Assembly (NCBI RefSeq): GCF_008728515.1
Contig: NC_044990.1
Coordinates: forward strand, 62,662,879 to 62,726,878
Length of the DNA: 64,000 nucleotides
Direction of reading: 5' to 3'
DNA from: Papio anubis
Taxonomy: Eukaryota > Chordata > Mammalia > Primates > Cercopithecidae
Below are positions 46,731 through 57,571 of the stretch, piece after piece. The stretch's first letter is position 1, and every line of letters starts with the position of its first letter. A program made the translations under genes and the position numbers. The notes beneath the pieces were generated by a model, which saw only the letters and a program-made list of their open reading frames with translations, had not been told where the DNA came from and ran no database searches.

Positions 46731-47460
46731 AGCAATCTTCTAATTAAACTTTGTCAAATAAGAACCCCTTCTAGTCAAATTGTTCTAAGAATATTTTTCT
46801 CTTCTTCTCAAATAAAAGATACACCATCCCATTGAAGTTCTATCAAATTCCTTGAGACTTTTACTCTGGAAATCGAGGAAATATCTATACACAGATAAAC
46901 AGCGCATATTTTGCTCCCATTTTATAGAAAACAAGACCCCTGATACTGAATAATTCAAATTCTTGGCTTTAGTGAAGCTAATGACATTTAGAGAAGTAAG
47001 CAAGTCATATGCCAGTAATGTTAACTGAGATTTTCCTACAACATATCCAAATGTTACAAGCTATGATTCTTAATGATGTGTGGTTTCGCTTTTTCCCCAC
47101 AGGCAAAGAATCAAGATATGTTATCAAATATTACAGATGCTTACCTAAGCTCAAAATACTTCAATTTTGTTTCATTTAAAGATGTACTTACAAAATTTTT
47201 TTTTAACTAATTCAAACTTTTGACACCTTTTAATTAATAAAGCGGAGTGATCAAGTTCAGCAGATCTGTTGTACAACTGAGTAGCTTTAGTTAATACCAA
47301 TGTATTATATACTCAAGTGGATCTTAAGTGTTCCCACAAAAAGATAAGCATATGAGGTAATGTGTATGTTAATTAGATTGATTTAGCTGTTTCAAAATGT
47401 ATACATATATCAAAACATCATGTTGTACACCATAAATATATATAGTTTCTCTTTGTCAAT
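46731..47460. other. AT-rich intergenic DNA
   Basis: Nothing recognised. Confidence 0.45.
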
Positions 47461-47462
47461 AA

Positions 47463-47478
47463 TAAATACATACATACA

Positions 47479-47509
<31 letters not shown>
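47463..47509. repeat. (TACA)n tetranucleotide microsatellite
   Basis: About eleven uninterrupted TACA units. Pure tetranucleotide runs of this length are typically variable between individuals. Confidence 0.97.
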
Positions 47510-48076
47510 TTAAAAGCGGTGTGAGAACACATATAATTCTGTAAGCCTAGAAACTGGCCATGCAGAAGGATGTGAGCATGCTTACCCAAGTGCATGTTAG
47601 AAGGAAATAAATTGAGAATCTATTTCTTCATGACTAGTTTTGATACCAGAATAAATATCATATGGGGGGTATTAGGCAGTGCGGTGCCATGTGTCAAATG
47701 GTATCCTATCTACTATATTTCTTTCTGCCAAGTAATAATTTGATTTAGCCACTTTCACAAGAAATAGCTTCACCAAATTGTGCCAAATCATGTGTAGATT
47801 CCTTGGTTTGACTATATGATAAACAAATTATGAGACCTTTTTTAGCAAGGATTGGGGCAAATTCAAGATGTAATTATTGCCCAGCCTCATTCAAATTGAT
47901 ATTATTTTTTACATGTGTTTGCAGGATAGGCAGTTATGAAAGGCTGCTTTGGTTTTAATGGCTCCATGCTTATTTTACTAAATCCCTGACCAAATATATG
48001 ATATTACTGTGGGTTTTTTTAAACATCATTATATTTTGCATGGTGAGTAAATCCAAAAGATGAACAAATTCTGCCT
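47510..48076. other. AT-rich intergenic DNA
   Basis: Nothing recognised. Confidence 0.4.
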
Positions 48077-48079
48077 AGC

Positions 48080-48400
48080 CCCCTTCCTTCCCTCCCTTCC
48101 TCCTCCCCACCCATTCTGCCTGCCTGCCTGCCTGCCTGCCTTCTTTCCTTCCTTCCTTCCTTCCTTCCTTCCTTCCTTCCTTCCTTCCTTCCTTCCTTCC
48201 TTCCTTTCTCCCTCCCTCCCTCCCTCCCTTCTTCCTTCCTTCCTTTCTTCCTTCCTCCTTCATCCTTCCCTCCCTCCCTCCCTCCCTTCTTCCTTCCTTC
48301 CTTCCTTCCTCCCTCCCTCCGTCCTTCCTTCCTTCCTTCCTTCCTTCCTTCCTTCCTTCCTTCCTTCCTTCCTTCTTCTTTCCTTCTTCCTTCTGTCTTT
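48080..48400. repeat. 320-bp polypyrimidine CCTT/CCCT/CCTG tract
   Basis: An almost pure C/T strand. CCTG units (48119-48140) are followed by long CCTT blocks (48145-48205, 48320-48373) separated by CCCT blocks (48208-48228, 48268-48288). Long homopurine-homopyrimidine mirror-symmetric DNA can form triplex (H-DNA). Open frames through it encode only serine-leucine-proline-phenylalanine or lysine-glutamate-glycine-arginine repeats and are not genes. Confidence 0.97.
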
Positions 48401-48835
48401 TAACTAAGTCTAATGTAGAAATAAAGAGAAGGCCACAATTAAAATGACAGCCCATATTTTTATATAATATAGTGAAAAAGCATTCTGGCATCATCAGATG
48501 GTAATAGTAATGTTGTCTTTGATCTTTTATCATAACATCTCATGACATTTTAATTTGTTTGGAGAGAAACAATCACTTAAAAACTAAACGATAAGAATTT
48601 TCAAATAACTGGAAGAAATCCATTAGGAGAAACAATATATGTAAAGCTTATGCATGATCCCATGACTACCCCTACAGATTTTAGACGAATGTTTTAATCC
48701 CATTCCTTATGTATTCACTTAGTCATAACCACCTCTGTATTTTCCATCAACCTATCGAAAACCCAAACTAAATGTATAGAATTTTGCATTGAGCTGACTT
48801 TGGGGACTTTTAGTCAGTTTCCCAAATGATCACTT
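48401..48835. other. Intergenic DNA
   Basis: Nothing recognised. Confidence 0.4.
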
Positions 48836-48839
48836 CTCC

Positions 48840-49336
48840 TCAACGGATATCACATAATAGTACTTATTCAATTTTTCCTCCAAGCTTCTTTTCACTTTTA
48901 TTGACTAGTTCATTAGATTGCAATATTATTTACTTAGTTGCCAAACTGTGACATCACATTTAACATCCTCACTTGAAAAAGTGCATAATATTTTTTATAA
49001 AATATAGCTCTAAAATGTTTCCATATTATTTCTTGGTGCCAATGACTGACTTTACTCTGAATTTCTGAAATAATTTTTTAACCACCTAAAATTCAGTAAT
49101 TTATTTTTACCCTCATATATACAAACCTCAAAATTATTTTTGTAACAGCCCAAATTTTATCATTACTCTCCTTTTAAAAAAGCCTTTAGTGACTTTTCAC
49201 TAACAAAATGCAATCCCAGCTTCTTACCTTGGACACCCACGCACGGCCTTTCACCAACAGACTGCTTCTCTCTTTCTCTTTCTCCTCTCATACTTACACT
49301 GGAGTTGCATCAGTGCTAAATGTGGTTTTGAGATTT
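48840..49336 (+). mobile_element. L2 LINE fragment, sense strand
   Basis: The clearest part is 49160-49310: TCATTACTCTCCTTTTAAAAAAGCC, AGTGACTTTTCACTAAC and CGGCCTTTCACCAACAGACTGC. It follows the L2 3' coding region (tctcctctttaaaaaccttcagtggcttcccattgcc ... aaggcccttcacaatctg). The left part is weaker. The Alu at 49351 was inserted at its right edge. Confidence 0.65.
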
Positions 49337-49350
49337 AAATCTTTGGCCCA

Positions 49351-49630
49351 GGCCGGGCGCGGTGGCTCAAGCCTGTAATCCCAGCACTTTGGGAGGCCGA
49401 GACGGGCGGATCACGAGGTCAGGAGATCGAGACCATCCTGGCTAACACAGTGAAACCCCGTCTCTACCAAAAATACAAAAACTTAGCCGGGCGAGGTGGC
49501 GGGCGCCTGTAGTCCCAGCTACTCGGGAGGCTGAGGCAGGAGAATGGCGTGAACCCGGGAGGCGGAGCTTGCAGTGAGCTGAGATCCGGCCACTGCACTC
49601 CAGCCTGGGTGACAGAGCGAGACTCCGTCT

Positions 49631-49674
<44 letters not shown>
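49351..49674 (+). mobile_element. Young AluY, Old World monkey type, 46-base A tail
   Basis: GGCCGGGCGCGGTGGCTCAAGCCTG through GAGATCCGGCCACTGCACTCC and an uninterrupted A tail of about 46 bases including the shared As. The target-site duplication AAATCTTTGGCCCA is perfect (49337-49350 and 49675-49688). CTCAAGCC and GATCCGGCCACTGC are states I associate with cercopithecid Alus. The long pure tail and near-consensus body mark it as one of the youngest elements here. Confidence 0.97.
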
Positions 49675-49681
<7 letters not shown>

Positions 49682-49817
49682 TGGCCCATTCTGTAAGTAT
49701 ATGCAAGCATTTTAATTTTATATAAACACATACTAAATGAATAAATTAATTTTCCTTCAACTGCACTGTATCATGCCCATAAAATTTATTTTTCTAAAGA
49801 TAGAAAGCAGGCAATAT

Positions 49818-50050
49818 GGAGTACAGTGTGGGTTCTCCATTCCAGCGACCTTATTTTGAATCTTCATAGAACTATTATTTGAGGAAAAATCACTTAGTCT
49901 TCTAGGTTTTAGGTTTTCGTTTTCTCAGTTGTAAAATAAGGTAATAGCAGCACCTGCCTTGTTGGGTGAAGGTGGTATGGGATTGAGATATTGCATGTAA
50001 AGTGGTTGAGAAATTTCCTGACATGTATGTTGAAATAATAAATGTAATCT
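49818..50050 (+). mobile_element. MIR SINE, plus strand
   Basis: AAAAATCACTTAGTCTTCTAGG, TTTTCGTTTTCTCAGTTGTAAAATAAGGTAATAGCAGCACCTGCC and ATTGCATGTAAAGTGGTTGAGAA follow the MIR core and tail in order. Confidence 0.83.
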
Positions 50051-50246
50051 GTTATAGAAATTGACTTTTCATACCATAATTTATTCTAACAATTTAATAC
50101 TCCAAATCTGTTTTGTATTTTCATTAGTTGGTTCACCAAATTGATTCATTTCAGGCATTGTTCTTTGCGTCATGGCAGCCATTGTGATGCTAAAATTACA
50201 CATAACTAATACTTAAAACTCACTTTCTTAAAATTAACATTAAGTA

Positions 50247-50380
50247 TAGCCAGGTGTGGTGGCTCATACCTGTAATCCTAGTACTGTGAGCGGTCAAGAT
50301 GGGTGGATCATGTGAAATCAGGAGTTTGAGACCAGCCTGGTTAACAGGCTGCCTATCTATCTTTCTACAAAAACATATAA
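50247..50380 (+). mobile_element. Alu left-arm fragment, 3' end lost
   Basis: It starts at a normal Alu 5' end (TAGCCAGGTGTGGTGGCTCATACC) and runs to TTTGAGACCAGCCTGG at 50340. After this only a degraded trace remains (TTTCTACAAAAACATA). Retrotransposition removes 5' ends, so loss of the 3' half implies a later deletion or rearrangement. It has no A tail. Confidence 0.8.
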
Positions 50381-50469
50381 ATCTATCTGTGCCAACATCT
50401 ACATAATGGCTCTATCTCAAACTGGTCTTGAAGCAATATAAATGATAAGTAAATTATTTTCATATAAAT

Positions 50470-50700
50470 AATAATATTTACTGAATATTTATTATAATTT
50501 AAGCTCTGACATTCAATTTAGATGCATTGTTTCACTTAATGCTCAAGAAATCTTATGAGAAATAAACTATTATTATCCTTTTATGTTAAGGAACTACACC
50601 TCAAAGAGGTTAACCTGTTTACCTATATCAATAGAGGAATGTAGGAGGTGCTAGAAATATAATATATTTATGAGGTAGCTGTGCATTAGTTATCAGGTTA
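50470..50700 (-). mobile_element. MIR SINE, minus strand
   Basis: The antisense order: TTTACTGAATATTTATTATAATTTAAGC, ATGCATTGTTTCACTTAATGCTCA, AATAAACTATTATTATCCTTTTATG, CTCAAAGAGGTTAACCTG. It matches the MIR complement from tail to core. Confidence 0.8.
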
Positions 50701-51290
50701 TCTAACCCTGAGTTGTTAAAGCTCATCTAATACAGACCATCTATCAGAGACAAAACTGCAGGCTAGCAAAATAGGTTTATTGACTTGCTATGTCAAGGTA
50801 AATTGAATGACATAAGCCAGTGGGATTTCTACGTGAGGGTTGAGGAGATAGGAAGTTTTGTGTTCACCATGAATGATTCTAAGAGGTGAGGATAAGAAGG
50901 ATTAGATCTGATTGACTGCAATATCTAATGTGGAAATAAAAGAAGTAGATTTGAGCTCAGGACTGGTTGCTGTCATGAAGTGATGGAGGCTAACAATTGG
51001 GTATCATATTGACCTTGATTTAAGAGCTGAGAGTAAGGAAGTAGGGCTGACCAAGTTATTGATAAGAAAGAAGTAGATTCAAAGAAGGCGAGCCATTTTG
51101 ATACTGTACAGCTGCAATGAGAAAAGCATTATTTCTGGTTAACTTTATAGCTGACTTTGTCAATGTTTGTTATCCTTGCCAGCTTAATTGCAAAGATGAT
51201 TCTTGATGTTTCAGTCCTGAACAGATTTTTTTTTCTCTTCCTATTTCAGAGTATTTTTTTACTCCTCAGAGTTCACAACGTAGTTATTAT
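50701..51290. other. Intergenic DNA
   Basis: Purine-rich in the middle (50850-51100); a diverged L2 is possible but not demonstrable. No gene is visible. Confidence 0.4.
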
Positions 51291-51294
51291 TTAA

Positions 51295-51510
51295 AAGGCG
51301 GAGTCTGGAGCCAGAAAGTTGGGAAATGATTCCTTGTCTCTTAATTCCAAATTAGGGGATTGTAGAAATTCCCATAACTTCTTGTTACTTCAGTTTTCTC
51401 AAATGAAAAAGTAGGTAAAATAATAACACCTTCCTCATATTTGAAATATAAATTTAGTCCAGAATCTGGCATTTAGTAAATACTATACAGGCGCTATTAT
51501 GTTAACCATA
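51295..51510 (+). mobile_element. MIR SINE, plus strand
   Basis: GGCGGAGTCTGGAGCCAGAAAGTTGGG is the MIR head. ACTTCAGTTTTCTCAAATGAAAAAG and GAATCTGGCATTTAGTAAATAC follow as core and tail. A young Alu was inserted just past its end. Confidence 0.82.
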
Positions 51511-51532
51511 TTCAACCATAGGTAAAGTATTT

Positions 51533-51828
51533 TTTTTTTTTTTTTTTTAGATGGAGTCTCGCTCTGCCGCCCAGGCTGGAGTGCAGTGGCCAGATCTCAG
51601 CTCACTGCAAGCTCCGCCTCCCGGGTTCACGCCATTCTCCTGCCTCAGCCTCCCGAGTAGCTGGGACTACAGGTGCCTGCCACCGCGCCCGGCTAGTTTT
51701 TTGTATTTTTTAGTAGAGACGGGGTTTCACCGTGTTAGCCAGGATGGTCTCGATCTCCTGACCTGGTGATCTGCCTGTCTCGGCCTCCCAAAGTGCTGGG
51801 ATTACAGGCTTGAGCCACCGCACCCGGC
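51533..51828 (-). mobile_element. Young AluY, Old World monkey type
   Basis: The T-tract, then ATGGAGTCTCGCTCTGCCGCC, GTGGCCAGATCTCAGCTC, CCCGGCTAGTTTTTTG and TACAGGCTTGAGCCACCGCACCC. The target-site duplication AGGTAAAGTATTT is perfect (51520-51532 and 51829-51841). It shares the diagnostic states of the other two young copies. The open stretch through it is Alu sequence, not a gene. Confidence 0.97.
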
Positions 51829-51841
51829 AGGTAAAGTATTT

Positions 51842-52160
51842 CTTAATGCCTACAAAATATGTGATGCAATTTCTGCATTAGGCATGGAAATACAATGCAG
51901 TTGATTGTGTGTATAGTGACTACCAAACCAATGTGAAAGATGAAGACAGGTATCACAATGGATAGATCTTTAGCTTCCAATCTGCTTTGCTATTACCTAT
52001 TCCAGAGAAAAGTTTCACCACCAGAGCATGTCACATACTAACAATGTAAATGGAAAGTGTGACTAAAATAATGTGTACCTTGACCTAATAAGAATTCAAA
52101 CAAAGGCTAAAACTCTTTTTTCATAGATAGAAAGCAGTGATTAAAGCACACTGTCTGTCA
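51842..52160. other. Intergenic DNA
   Basis: Nothing recognised. Confidence 0.4.
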
Positions 52161-52164
52161 TTAC

Positions 52165-52262
52165 TCATAAATGTTTCACAACACTCACGTGAGAAAACTG
52201 AGGCTCTAAAAGATTATATGAATTTTACTTTCACAATCACACAGCTAAAATCCATTTTTAAC
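52165..52262 (-). mobile_element. MIR core fragment, minus strand
   Basis: GAGAAAACTGAGGCTCTAAAAGATTATATG and CACAATCACACAGCTAAAATCC follow the antisense MIR core (gaggaaactgaggctcagagaggttaag ... ggtcacacagctag). Confidence 0.75.
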
Positions 52263-52560
52263 ATATAAGAACAATGATAAGGCACAACAAGTCATATATT
52301 TCTCATAGAAGGAATAATGGTGATTATATGAATCTTGCAATAGTTATGTCAAATTCCTTTAATATTGGGAGCATTTCCACCATACTATATAGTCATTATT
52401 CTATTCAATAAAGTTTCCATTTTTCCTCATTCTGAATTATCTTTGTTTTTATAAGGTTTTTCAGTACATATTTTGCCTAACCATCCAGTTTCAAATTTTT
52501 CTTTTCTAGACGGTCTTGCACAAATTAAATATTACAAATCATCAATATGAGCTTTTACTT
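52263..52560. other. AT-rich intergenic DNA
   Basis: Nothing recognised. Confidence 0.4.
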
Positions 52561-52564
52561 ATTA

Positions 52565-52815
52565 AGTTTTTCATTTTGGAATGTTATTGAGACATAATTC
52601 ACATAAAATACAGTTTACCCATTTGAAGTATATCATTGAAGGATTTTAAGTATATTCACAGCATTGTGCAACCATCACCTCAATTTTAGAACATCTTTTA
52701 TCATCCCCAGAAGAAACCCAGTATTCCTTAGCTGCCATTTGCCTATTCTCCCTTAACCCAAGGAAAGCGCTAATTTACTTTATAAAATCACCTATCCTGG
52801 ACAATATACACTTTT
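52565..52815 (-). mobile_element. Old L1M 3' end fragment, minus strand
   Basis: TTATTGAGACATAATTCACATAAAATACAGTTTACCC, AGTATATTCACAGCATTGTGCAACCATCACCTC and CCCCAGAAGAAACCCAGTATTCC match the antisense 3'UTR of L1M-type elements in order. Confidence 0.85.
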
Positions 52816-53679
52816 AATTACCTTATTTATATTTCTAAATACATATGAATTTTCAGTATACATACAACTGGTTTCTTCAATCTTGATCCCTCATTGCATC
52901 TGCTCTAGGCAAAATAGTAAGTCTATTTTTTAACTTCACATTATTTTTTTCTACTGTCAAATTAGAATCACAATCTATCCAACTTAATCCAATTTTACCT
53001 TATAAAAATATTTTTCTGTAATGTTCTTAACACTTAAAGCTGCTTCTGTTGCAAGAATTTTGACATAAACTATTATTTCAAGACTCGTGGATGGGGCATA
53101 TAATGACTATATATATATAAAGTCATATAATAATGACTATCACTGTATAATAATGATATGCATTATGACTAAACCTGTAGAATGTAAAATAATAAGAGGT
53201 ATATACTTGTCAATGAGTTATTTTTCCTTCCTCACACATTTTAATGACTTTTTCATATGTCGGATATTTCTCATAAAAGGCGTAAGGGCAAAACTACTTG
53301 TTGAATAATTTCCCTTCATTTTATTTATCCTTTGATTGTATTTCTATTATTTCCGCTAAGCTGATTTTTTCTCTTTTCAATAAAAGACTAAGATTGACTC
53401 ATCAGATGAAAAAATAGATACTGCTCTGATACAAAATAATGACCTCCTTAAATTTTGCCCTGTCATTTCGAGAAGCTTAGAGTAAGAACATGAAAACTGT
53501 CAGTGGTTGGGACAATGTGCAGCTCATTCAAAGAAGCACAAAGGGGAATTACTCCCATCACAATTGATACTTCTTTTGAGGAATCCTTCTTTAAATCATT
53601 TTAAACGCCCCTGCAAATAATTTTTCACTGCTTTTTTCTTATGAATGTTTTTCCTATTAGAGAATAGATTTCTAGATTA

Positions 53680-53732
53680 CTCTGTTTCTGAGAGTGTAGC
53701 CCCCCAAAAAGTAATACTAAGGGGGGAGGCAA
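53680..53732. repeat. Hairpin repeat, copy A
   Basis: CTCTGTTTCTGAGAGTGTAG, then six C, an A/T-rich loop of about 15 bases and six G before AGGCAA. The C and G runs can pair. A close direct copy lies at 55044-55097. Confidence 0.9.
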
Positions 53733-55043
53733 CTTTCTGATCTTCTTGCCTAAAGCACAAATGACTTATCCTTCAAATGACTCCTGTGATTAGGGAAAAT
53801 AAATGAGCATTATTCACCATGCTTTCAAATACTTCATTTTCCTGTCATTATGGTGTGCTAAGCTTAACATTTCTAATTATATACATCCGTAGCTTTTATT
53901 CAAGACTCTTGTCCTTTACTGTAAGAATTTAGCTTTCTCAATCTTAGCTAGTGACAAAAAAATAAATTTTCTTAGTCTAATTTTAAATTAAATTAATTGA
54001 AAACTCATTGAATTGTGCTAAATGAAAGATCTCATTCATTCTGCCTAATACTGGATGAAACAATTTCTTTCATGTGAACTCTGATTATTTTCCTTATCAT
54101 AAATTCCCTTTATGTTCGTGCTTCTCCTCTGGCCTGGGGTGCTTACCTCTTTTTAAAAATTATTTTCGCTTAGCTTCATCTTTTTTGATTAAGCACTTGT
54201 ATAATATTCTAATCCAATTTTGACATGAACAACTCTGAGTCTACATTTTATTGGTAGATAATCAAAATTGTTTGAAATGGATGAAGTTTAATTTGTCTCT
54301 AGAACATTGCTATCAGGTTATAAAAAAAATCTTCGACCAGATTTCAATATATATGCAGACATTTATTAAGTAAATCTGTAATTAAAGGCACATAATATTT
54401 TATTAAAATTATTCTATAAATAGAAGAATTGCCATATCTTTGTGTTTTGTGTATCTGAACACAACTTTCATATATTATTTATGGAGAAATGTCTGATATT
54501 CCAGAAGCTCGATTCTGTGACCTTGATTACTGGCAATGGGTAAACCAAAAGTTCCTAATTCAACAGGTAAATGTAGGACCTTTTAGGGATCAAACTTTAG
54601 TTTTGTCCTTACTGGCTTTCCTAGACTCTTATGGTTATTCACACAAGGTTGTGTTTGTCGATAAAGTAGTTTAACCATTTTACTGTATCAACTACCAATA
54701 ATCCAGTTAGAGAGATATCCAATTTCTAATATTTACTTGGCTCATTGAAGACATATTAATTTTATCAGCTTACCATTTATGAAATGGGATAAATGACTGG
54801 CATCAGAGCACAGCTTAAATCAGCCCAGCTTTTTTACATGGTGCTGTTCTGGCTGATTTGTTTTAAATTAATTTACAGATTTCATAACAATTAATTGGCA
54901 TATTGTCTTTTCTGTGAAGGAACCCTCCTCTGAGGCAAAACAATGGGGAAAAACAGTTGTTTATTATTCTATATAAATTATCTTCTACTTTAAGGATTAA
55001 TATGTGATGATATAGCTAGAAGCACATTGTCCATAACTATTTG

Positions 55044-55097
55044 CTCTGTTTCTGAGAGTATAGCCCCCCCCAAAAATGATAATAATGGGGGAGGCAA
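55044..55097. repeat. Hairpin repeat, copy B
   Basis: CTCTGTTTCTGAGAGTATAG, then eight C, an AAAAATGATAATAAT loop and five G before AGGCAA. It is the same layout and orientation as 53680-53732, with similarity stopping sharply at both ends. Confidence 0.9.
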
Positions 55098-55202
55098 TAA
55101 TGCAGCTTTATGAGGAAGAGAAATGGGTCAGCCAGATAATAGTTGTCTCTAAAATACCTTCAAAGTATCACTGGTTTTGCTACCTAGAGATTGGAGTGGG
55201 TA

Positions 55203-55540
55203 GCTGGGCACAGTGGCTCATGTCTGTAATCTCAGCACTTTGGGAGGCCTAGGCGGGTGGATCACTTGAGGTCAGGAGTTTGAGACCAGCCTGGGCAACA
55301 TGGTGAAACACCATCTCTACTAAAAACACAAAAATTAGCGGGGTGTGGTGGTGCACACCTGTAGTACCAGCTACTCGGGAGGCTAAGACACGAGAATTGC
55401 TTGAGTCTGGGAGGTGGAGATTGTAGTGAACTTAGAGTGCACTACTGCACTGCAGCTTGGGTGACAGGAGAGAGAAACACTGTCTCAAAAAAAAAAAAAA
55501 AAAAAAAGAAAGAAAGAAAGAAAGAGAAAGAAAAAAGAGT
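55203..55540 (+). mobile_element. Alu (S-like), plus strand, A-tail with AAAG repeat
   Basis: TAGCTGGGCACAGTGGCTCATG through a diverged right arm to an A tail that becomes AAAG repeats (55507-55538). The target-site duplication GAGATTGGAGTGGGTA / GAGATTGGGGTGGGTA (55187-55202, 55541-55556) has one mismatch. It is older than the AluY copies, as CpG loss is extensive. Confidence 0.95.
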
Positions 55541-55556
55541 GAGATTGGGGTGGGTA

Positions 55557-56635
55557 AAATGGAAAATCTAAAAAGCTGGATTTGTCAGAGGTCCTAAGCA
55601 GGGGAAAGGTGAACTTCCAGTCTTGCCTAGATATGTAGCTAAACTTTGATTTAAAATCATAGTCTCAGACAGGGAACAAATAGCTTCAGTCTACACAGGC
55701 ACTGTCAAAGAGGAAGAAGAATCACATAAATATAGAAAAGTCAAGCCAGAATGCCCACGTCAACCTCAGACACAGTAACAATGACTGAGTGCTTAGAAAC
55801 ATGAAACTTGAAGACTGTGTAGAGATAGCCGGAAAGTGAGGACCTCCATGCATGAAATGTGGTCCACATCCATTCAGACAAGCAGGTAGATTTTCAACTG
55901 TGTTGATCCTAATTACTGTCAGCACAATGTTTTCGCTCTCGGATCTTTTAAGTTTCTTGAAATGGCTTCTAAGAGGTAGAAAAATAGAATTAACAGCAAC
56001 ATGCAAGTCCTGTTTCCTTCTCCTATGATTTTACCATGGAGTCTCTTTAATCTTTTGATCTATCTTTACTGGATAAATAACAGCTTTTTTATATGCAGAT
56101 TTCCATTCAGTTGACCTCAGCTACCTCTGTATTTGCATCCAGCAAGAATTTCAGCAAAAAACCTAGGAATGGCCCTATTTAATGCTTATTCTTTTGAGTT
56201 GTGACTAGAAATTAGACAGAAGTGACTAAATAATTTAAGTCTTCTAGGTACCCAATGGATGTAGATGGGAGAGATTTGCTTTCCTTGCTTATATCAGAGG
56301 CAAGTCAGCACAAAAGGAGAATTTCATTTTTATATAAGACTATTAATTTGAGAAAGTGACTTATATATTGAGCCTATTTTGCAGCCAATTCAATTCAAAT
56401 CAATTCTTATCGACAATTTGAACATCTACTACCTGCTCACTGTTCAATTCCCAAAACATGAAAATAAAGAAAATGCAACCTTAGAACTTTAAAAGTTTTA
56501 CTTAAGCTGTTGGATACAATATAGTATCCAGGTTTTTGACAATAAAATATGTTCATACAAGTTTGGGGAAAATTACTTTAACAAATACATTATTTAATAG
56601 ATTTTAAGTAGTTTGATTTTTAATTGAATGATTAC
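55557..56635. other. Intergenic DNA, about 1.1 kb
   Basis: No gene or clear repeat. A 94-codon open stretch at 55722-56006 (minus) has no recognisable domain and no supporting context. Confidence 0.45.
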
Positions 56636-56639
56636 AACA

Positions 56640-56832
56640 AAAATGTTAATGAACTAACATGTTATCATTGCTTAATCTTTGCAACCATCTTATATAATAG
56701 ATACTAATATTACTCCGTTTTATAAATTTAAAGAGATTAAAGTGACTTTCTTCTGGTCACATTGCCGGCAGGGGATAAAGAAAGTTAAGTCCTGACTTTA
56801 AACCCATGTTATCTGACTCCAGTTCTGTTGAC
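56640..56832 (-). mobile_element. MIR SINE, minus strand
   Basis: CTTAATCTTTGCAACCATCTTATATAATAGATACTAATATTACTCCGTTTTATAAATTTAAAG, then CTTTCTTCTGGTCACATTGCCGGCAGGGGATAAAG and CCATGTTATCTGACTCCAGTTC, in antisense MIR order from tail to head. Confidence 0.83.
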
Positions 56833-57571
56833 ATTGACTGAAACATTTTTTTCCCAAAAAGTATGTATTAAATGTCTACTATATGCAGACACAGTCCAAG
56901 GAACTTAAGATACATCTGTGAATAAAAACAGATGAAAATATCTGCCTTCCTGGAGCTTACCTTCTGTGGGGTCATGATATTAAACAAGACCCCAACATAG
57001 AAACAAACAAATGAATAGATAATAAAAAGTGCAATGAAAATATTATGTTGTTTTAAATAGAATAGTTATATCCGACTTCACTGAAAGGAGAACCTATAAG
57101 CAAAGACTTCAAGGATGGAAAAAATAAAATCATATAGATATCTAGAGACAGAAGAGCAGTCACCACAAAGACTCCAAATAGGGTGTTTGTTTGGAATATT
57201 TGAACAATTGCAAAAATTGAATGTGGACCAGTGTTGTGAAAGAAGGAAATAGTAGAGGAAGAAACAAGAAAAACAACTAAAAGGAGACAAATAATGTAGG
57301 AAGTTTTGGGCCACAGTATTGTCTTAATATGTTACTCAAAGAGCAACATGGAGCCATTGGAGCATCTTTAGAAGAATGACATAATTTGCCTGATTGATCT
57401 GACTAATATGCTGAGAATAAGCTGTAAGAGAGTGTGTGTCTAGCCTAGAATCACAGACACATTAGGAGTATATTACAGAATGCAGGCAAATGGCCAGAGT
57501 GGTTTGGGTCAGGATAGGTGAGGAAACATTGTCAGAGTCAGTATTTATTTGAAAGTGAAGCCAACAGAAAT

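Larger units (their letters stand above)
52816..55186. other. Intergenic DNA, about 2.4 kb, holding a paired hairpin repeat
   Basis: Mostly unique AT-rich DNA. Besides the duplicated hairpin (53680-53732 and 55044-55097) it has an AT-rich self-complementary patch at 53098-53165 (TGACTATATATATA...TAAAGTCA). A 61-codon open stretch at 54489-54674 has no recognisable domain and I do not call it. Confidence 0.45.

Noticed and set aside
48060..48533. Open frames of 115 and 152 codons over the CCTT tract
   Set aside because: They encode only low-complexity Ser/Leu/Pro/Phe or Lys/Glu/Gly/Arg repeats forced by the microsatellite, on both strands.
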